From positions 186,001 to 250,000 of the forward strand of contig NZ_JACSJI010000004.1 of the NCBI RefSeq assembly GCF_014349105.1: a stretch of DNA of 64,000 nt, in the 5' to 3' direction. A model generated the notes under the pieces. It had not been told where the DNA came from, searched no databases, and saw only the letters and a program-made list of their open reading frames with translations. Below are positions 59,835 to 64,000 of this stretch, in pieces. Position 1 is the first letter of the stretch. Every line of letters begins with the position of its first letter. The DNA is from Caulobacter sp. 17J80-11 (GTDB lineage Bacteria > Pseudomonadota > Alphaproteobacteria > Caulobacterales > Caulobacteraceae). The position numbers and the translations under genes are program-made.

Positions 59835-59859
59835 GGCGGCGCCGCGGCTTCCAAACTGT

Positions 59860-59999
59860 CGTCACCCTCGGGCTTGTCCCGAGGGCCCAGCCGTCCGCCG
59901 CACGACGCCAGGCCGTTCGCAGCCGCGCGCCGGTACGCCCTTCCTCTTCCGATCCTGCGAGCGGAACCCTGGGCCCTCGGGACGAGCCCGAGGGTGACG
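59860..59999 (-). mobile_element. REP2 element, 140 bp, inverted orientation
   Basis: Full copy in the orientation opposite to most others. Confidence 0.85.
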
Positions 60000-60068
60000 G
60001 CAATAGGAGAGGGCGCCGCCAGGGGAGGGGCGTCGCGCGTTGTCCGTCCAGACGTGGAGGACGCGATC

Positions 60069-60707
60069 ATGCCGGCCGGCCAGACGGCGGACGCCTTTCC
60101 CCCGCCGCCGTGGATCCTGCGCGGGCGGGCGCTGGTCTCGGTCTGGCTGACCGAGGCGCCGGTCCTGCCGGCCGGCCTGCGTCCGCTGCGGCTGGGCGGG
60201 CGGAGCCTGGTGGTCGGGCTGTGGGCCGACTACGGCCCGGGAAGCACGCTGGCGTATCGCGAGGTGCTGCTGGCCACGCCGGTGTGGGATCGGCGCGGGC
60301 CGGCGGTCCACGTGAGCTGCTGCTGGGTCGACGCGCCGGCCTCGGTCGCGGGCGGCCGGGCCGTCTGGGCCGTGCCCAAGCGGCTGGGCGCCTTCAGCCC
60401 CGGCGAGCGCCTGAACGACGCCGGCGTGCCGGTCGCGGCGCTGGAGGACGCGCAGCCGAGCGGGCCGCACGTTCCCGCGCCGCTGTTCGGCCGGCTGCTG
60501 CAGGCCGACGGCGACACCCTGGTCTCGGCCGCCTTCTCCGGCCGGGCGCGGATCGCGCCGGCGCGCGTTCGCTGGACCGCGCCGCCGGGCTCGCCGCTTG
60601 CGCGCGTGGCCGGGCGGACGCCGCTGCTCAGCGTCGCGCTGTCGGACCTGGAGCTGCGGGTCGGCCGGCCGCAGCGGCGCCCAAACGGGGGGAATTTCCG
60701 CACGTAA
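60069..60707 (+). CDS. Acetoacetate decarboxylase-like protein, 212 aa
   Basis: ATG 60069 has GGAGGACGCG upstream. The chain includes PPPPWILRGRALVSVWLTEA, YREVLLATPVWDRRG and AVWAVPKRLGAFSPGERLN, resembling the ADC/acetoacetate decarboxylase superfamily. The family lysine is likely in VPKRLG, but this placement is inferred. The reaction is not known for this member. It is monocistronic. Confidence 0.65.
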   Translation: MPAGQTADAFPPPPWILRGRALVSVWLTEAPVLPAGLRPLRLGGRSLVVGLWADYGPGSTLAYREVLLATPVWDRRGPAVHVSCCWVDAPASVAGGRAVWAVPKRLGAFSPGERLNDAGVPVAALEDAQPSGPHVPAPLFGRLLQADGDTLVSAAFSGRARIAPARVRWTAPPGSPLARVAGRTPLLSVALSDLELRVGRPQRRPNGGNFRT

Positions 60708-60772
60708 TGGAGGAGGGGTGACGGCGCGCCGCCGTTAACCTAACCACGGTCGTCGAACGGCGGAGACGATTC

Positions 60773-61015
60773 GTGGTCGAGGTTCTGGTGGTGTGGGCGG
60801 CGCCGCTGCTTCTGTGCGCGGCTCTGGTGGGCAAGCTGGCGGTGGCGAAGCGCAGCGGCGCGATCGGCGAGGGCGTGCTGTTCGGCCGCCCGGTGGCCCG
60901 CGCCGTCGACCCGGCCCGCTTCGACGGCCTGATGGCCCTGACCGCCGTGCTGGCCGTGATCGTTCTGGCCCCGCTGGCGGCGCGCGTGGCGCGCCTGGTG
61001 CTGGTGGCGGGCTGA
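60773..61015 (+). CDS. Small membrane protein, 80 aa
   Basis: GTG 60773 (reads MVEVLVVWAAPLLLCAALVG) starts a protein with two hydrophobic spans (residues about 2-22 and 54-75) and a basic loop between them. No family is recognised. It is convergent with the gene at 61025-61444. Confidence 0.55.
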   Translation: MVEVLVVWAAPLLLCAALVGKLAVAKRSGAIGEGVLFGRPVARAVDPARFDGLMALTAVLAVIVLAPLAARVARLVLVAG

Positions 61016-61024
61016 GGCGGCCCT

Positions 61025-61444
61025 CTAGAGCAGCTTGGCCTGCGCCGCCTTTTCGCACACGCCGCTGCCGCTCTGGCCGCCGCCGGAGAAGCGCAGCGCC
61101 CCGGTGCGCCGGTCGATGGTGTACGAGGTGTCGGGAAACGCCTTGGTCCAGAGGTTCTGGCTCTTGTCGGCCGACCAGGTGACCTCGTCGTCGGTGACCT
61201 CGCGCACGTAGAGCGGTTTGCCGTTCAGCACGACGCTGGGGCGCTCCAGGTCCAGCGTCACCTGCCAGGTGAAGTCGCCAGTCTCGCGCTCGTACTCGTA
61301 GTGGGACTGGCCGACCGGCCCGACGCGGTCGGCGGTCACGACGGTGCCCGAGCCCTTGCACAGCAGGGTGACCGGCCCGGCCGGTGCGGCGGCCGGCTCG
61401 GCCTGGGCGACGACCAGCAGGCCCAAGGCGACAAGCAGACTCAC
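61025..61444 (-). CDS. Secreted hypothetical protein, 139 aa
   Basis: The start is GTG at 61444 (reads MSLLVALGLLVVAQAEPAAA), giving a short signal peptide. The mature region is beta-rich with cysteines in LLCKGSG and SGVCEKAAQ, and reads YEYERETGDFTWQVTLDLER, which looks like a periplasmic lipocalin-type sheet but is not assigned. Only ten bases separate it from the convergent 60773 gene. Confidence 0.6.
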   Translation of the reverse strand: MSLLVALGLLVVAQAEPAAAPAGPVTLLCKGSGTVVTADRVGPVGQSHYEYERETGDFTWQVTLDLERPSVVLNGKPLYVREVTDDEVTWSADKSQNLWTKAFPDTSYTIDRRTGALRFSGGGQSGSGVCEKAAQAKLL

Positions 61445-61533
61445 GACGGCGTCCTCCCCGACAGCGGCGCGAGCCTAGCAGCGCGGCGCCGCGGGTTCCA
61501 AGGCCGCGTAACACGGGTCGGCCAGGGCTCGCC

Positions 61534-62721
61534 TCAGGCGCCCGGGGCCGCCGGCGGGGCGTCCTGGGCGGACTTGGTCGGCGCCGGAGCGGGCTGGGCG
61601 GCGTTGGGGGCCGGGACCGGCGGGACGACGACCGGCTCGAGCTTCATGACGACGGGCTCGACCGGGCGCGGCGGCTCGGCCCGCGCCGACGCCGCGGCGG
61701 CGTCCGCCTCGGCCTGGGCGACCGCGGCCTGGGCGTCGGCCTCGACCTCGGGCGTGGCGTCCGGCGTCGCGGAGGGGCGGGGAACCGGCTGATAGGGGGC
61801 CTGATAGCTGACCCAGGAGCCGAACAGGCCGACGTCGTAGCCGCGCTTCAGCACCACGGTGACCTGCTGGCCCGGGGCCAGCTCGTAGGCCGACAGGGCG
61901 GCTTCGGCCACGCGCTCGACCTCGGCCTCCTGGTCCTTCGGCCGGGCCTTGAGGCGGGCGGTGATCACCAGGGTGTGGGTGGTGGTCTTGCCCTCGTCGC
62001 CCCAGTAGGTGGTGGTGTTCTCGCTGACCTGGGCGTCCATCGCCTCGGGCAGGGCGTTCACCGCCGTCGCCGCGGCGCTCAGCGGGCCGACGTTGGGCGC
62101 CAGGCCGACCAGCACGTTCGGGCGCAGCACCATCCACACCCCGCCGGCGAGGCCCAGGCCGACGAACAGCCAGGCGAACAGCGGCGCGGCCGAGCGGGCG
62201 GCCGGGACCGCGCCCTCGGCGTGGCGGCGCACCACCGCCGTGCCGGAGACCAGGTCGTGGGCCAGCCGGCGCGAGGGGTGGTTGAACAGCAGCAGCACGA
62301 TCTGCGCCAGGGTGACCCCGAACACCAGGGTGGCCGCCGTCACCGTGTAGATCTGCGCCGCCAGCGGGTCGTCGAGGGTCAGGTTCGTGCCGTTCAGGGT
62401 CAGCGGCGCCTGCAGCACCAGGGCCCGCCACAGCGAGCGGATAAGCCCGATCGGCCGGCCCCTCAGGGTCACGACCTTCAGCCCGAACAGGCGCATGCCC
62501 GGCGTCGCCCCGCCGCCGGCGCCGCTGGAGAACCAGGTGAAGTAGAGAAGGGCGACCGCTCCGCCGGCCAGCCGCAACGGCCCTTCGATCGCGGACACCA
62601 GATCGAAGAAGGGCAGGGTGGCGGCCGCGCCGACCGCGGCCAGGATCAGGCTGTCCACGACGAAGGCGAGCAGGCGTCGCCAGAAGCCGGCCCACACGGG
62701 CCGCGCGGTATCGTCCGTCAT
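61534..62721 (-). CDS. RDD family membrane protein, 395 aa
   Basis: Adjacent ATGs at 62724 and 62721 follow GGGGGGG; the start MTDDTARPVWAGFWRRLLAF at 62721 has better spacing. The RDD domain (residues ~10-150) has the characteristic RRLLAFVVDSLIL and TPGMRLFGLKVVTL. A fourth hydrophobic stretch (~170-190) follows, then a long proline/alanine-rich C-terminal tail that probably faces the periplasm. The function is unknown. Confidence 0.75.
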   Translation of the reverse strand: MTDDTARPVWAGFWRRLLAFVVDSLILAAVGAAATLPFFDLVSAIEGPLRLAGGAVALLYFTWFSSGAGGGATPGMRLFGLKVVTLRGRPIGLIRSLWRALVLQAPLTLNGTNLTLDDPLAAQIYTVTAATLVFGVTLAQIVLLLFNHPSRRLAHDLVSGTAVVRRHAEGAVPAARSAAPLFAWLFVGLGLAGGVWMVLRPNVLVGLAPNVGPLSAAATAVNALPEAMDAQVSENTTTYWGDEGKTTTHTLVITARLKARPKDQEAEVERVAEAALSAYELAPGQQVTVVLKRGYDVGLFGSWVSYQAPYQPVPRPSATPDATPEVEADAQAAVAQAEADAAAASARAEPPRPVEPVVMKLEPVVVPPVPAPNAAQPAPAPTKSAQDAPPAAPGA

Positions 62722-62950
62722 CATCCCCCCCGAGACGATTGATCTGGCGCTCACCATGGCGCCGGTCGGGCCGAATGGCGAACAGCCTGCACGCAAAAGG
62801 GGAATTCGCGCCGTCTATACAATTTTGTAGACGCGGTGGAGGTCGAACAGTGTTACCAAAAACTTAAAGCTTGACCGTTCCGCCGCCCCGTTTCGGGCGC
62901 GCGGCCGGTCGTACGCGCGCCCGGGGCGGGCGCGTCGGGGGACTTTGACG

Positions 62951-64000
62951 ATGCTGGGCATGGTTCGGTCGGCGATCGCGCGGGCGCGCGGTTGGGTGTC
63001 GGCGCTGTCGTCGGCGGTTGCGCCGCAGCGCCGGGAACGGACCGGGGCGCGTTCGCGCCGGAAGCCCCGGCCGCTGGGCCGCGTGGCCTCCGGCCTGGTC
63101 GCCGGCCTGGCCCTGGCCCTGGCCGCGCCCTCGACCGCCTTCGCCCTTTCGGCCGGCTGCGCCGCCCTCAACGGCTTCAGCGGGACGTACACCGTCGACG
63201 GCGCGGGCAACGGCACCGACAACTGGGCCCCGGGCGCGGCGAACGGCGAGGTGGTCACCTATTCCTGGTCGGGGAACACCAAGGGCGCGTACGTCTACGT
63301 GATGTACACGCGGGCGAACGGGACCGTTTACGCGGGCCTGATCGACGGAACCGCCGCGAGCGGGTCCGGCTCCTTCACCACCTCGGGTACGGGCGACGTC
63401 GACGACTTCTACGAGGTCGGCGTCCAGAGCACTTCGGTCGTGACCAGCATCAACGACCCGAGCAAGAACAACAGCACCGTCAACATCGCCGTGAGCTGCG
63501 CGGCGGCCCCGCCGGCCCCGGTGGCCTCCAGCTTCACCTACGGTTCGATCGTCGCCTACAACGCCGGCGGCAATGTCCCGACCACCCTGAGCGTCGCCGG
63601 CCAGGTCACCAACAGCCCGAGCAACTACGCGGTCCCCTCGACCACCACCGCCCAGGGCGGCAGCGTCAGCATCGACTCGTCCGGCACGGCGACCTACGTC
63701 CCGCCGGTCGGCTTCCGCGGCAACGACAGCTTCACCTACAACGCCACGAACGCCGGCGGCACGTCGGGCAACGCCACGGTGACGGTCGCCGTCGGCAACC
63801 CGACCTTCGCGATGGCCGCGGCCCTGCCGAACGGCGCGACCGGCGCGGCCTACAGCCAGCAGGCCAGCCTGACCGGCGGCAAGGCGCCGTACTCGACCTT
63901 CTCGGCCAGCGGCCTGCCGGCCGGCCTGAGCATGAGCGCTTCGGGCCTGATCACCGGCACGCCGACCCAGACGGGCAGCTTCACGGTCACCGTCTCCGCC
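62951..64000 (+). CDS. Ig-domain surface protein, 5' part (cut by window end)
   Basis: ATG 62951 (MLGMVRSAIARARGWVSALS) opens a 350-codon frame that runs to the window end without a stop. Residues 1-65 form an extended signal peptide with a hydrophobic core and likely cleavage at STAFA. The mature part is beta-rich and has two Ig-like units: one with VPPVGFRGNDSFTYNATNAG (about residues 255-265) and a putative He_PIG-type unit with GLPAGLSMSASGLITGTP near the end. A large surface or secreted protein is likely. The total length is unknown. Confidence 0.8.
   Translation, partial: MLGMVRSAIARARGWVSALSSAVAPQRRERTGARSRRKPRPLGRVASGLVAGLALALAAPSTAFALSAGCAALNGFSGTYTVDGAGNGTDNWAPGAANGEVVTYSWSGNTKGAYVYVMYTRANGTVYAGLIDGTAASGSGSFTTSGTGDVDDFYEVGVQSTSVVTSINDPSKNNSTVNIAVSCAAAPPAPVASSFTYGSIVAYNAGGNVPTTLSVAGQVTNSPSNYAVPSTTTAQGGSVSIDSSGTATYVPPVGFRGNDSFTYNATNAGGTSGNATVTVAVGNPTFAMAAALPNGATGAAYSQQASLTGGKAPYSTFSASGLPAGLSMSASGLITGTPTQTGSFTVTVSA

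Overview
The window is high-GC DNA, with codon use and protein families typical of an alphaproteobacterium. Two HWE/HisKA_2-type kinases, single-domain receivers, an ECF15/EcfG-like sigma factor, perfect EcfG-type promoters and the small dispersed palindromes all point to the Caulobacterales (Caulobacter/Phenylobacterium-like). This is an inference from gene content, not a database match. No tRNA, rRNA, integrase, capsid gene or CRISPR array was seen.

Region 1 (1-14.2 kb) is a patchwork of short, mostly orphan genes: a zinc-ribbon 3' end, DUF2019, DUF5990, an Imm35/YrhB-like protein, a pyridoxamine-phosphate-oxidase-like protein and several small membrane proteins. About twenty copies of a ~30-bp hairpin (stem GTCCGCTTT/AAAGCGGAC, REP1) are scattered through it. 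Most copies lie directly 3' of a gene, sometimes supplying its stop codon, and all read in the same chromosomal direction. An HWE kinase/receiver pair, an SDR and an ABC-F ATPase lie within this stretch. REP1 is not seen again in the remaining 50 kb.

Region 2 (14.2-26 kb) has a methyltransferase, an arylsulfatase and a large two-partner secretion locus. The ~2,294-residue TpsA adhesin carries an N-terminal TPS domain, long internal repeats, YDG/MBG domains and a C-terminal cysteine pair. Its outer-membrane TpsB transporter follows upstream.

Region 3 (26.3-30.1 kb) looks like a stripped phage-type replication module: an XRE repressor, a DUF1376 protein and two linked genes, plus a divergent two-gene operon. 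Repeated GTTCG-N7-CGAAC dyads sit at their 5' ends and are probably the repressor's operators.

Region 4 (30-52.4 kb) holds secreted hydrolases (S8 peptidase with a ricin-like tail, S9 peptidase, alpha/beta hydrolases, erythromycin-esterase-like protein), signalling genes (receiver, HisKA_2 kinase, ECF sigma factor), a membrane-protein/XRE pair with a perfect palindromic operator, three tandem paralogous surface proteins with near-identical terminator stems, and small membrane proteins. Two GGAAC-N16/17-CGTT promoters link the receiver and the esterase to the EcfG general stress response.

Region 5 (52.4-64 kb) has a second S9 peptidase, Sel1-like and TonB-C-like proteins, a glycosyltransferase/pyruvyltransferase pair, an acetoacetate-decarboxylase-like protein, an RDD protein and the start of an Ig-domain surface protein cut by the window edge.

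The most striking feature is two small nuclease genes packed inside palindromic repeats. A DUF559 nuclease fills a 563-bp element with ~95-100-bp inverted ends, and gene-less relatives of that element occur at 34.4 and 38.0 kb. A GIY-YIG nuclease lies between inverted copies of a 141-bp palindromic element that occurs about ten times between 30 and 60 kb. Together these suggest nuclease-driven REP/MITE systems.
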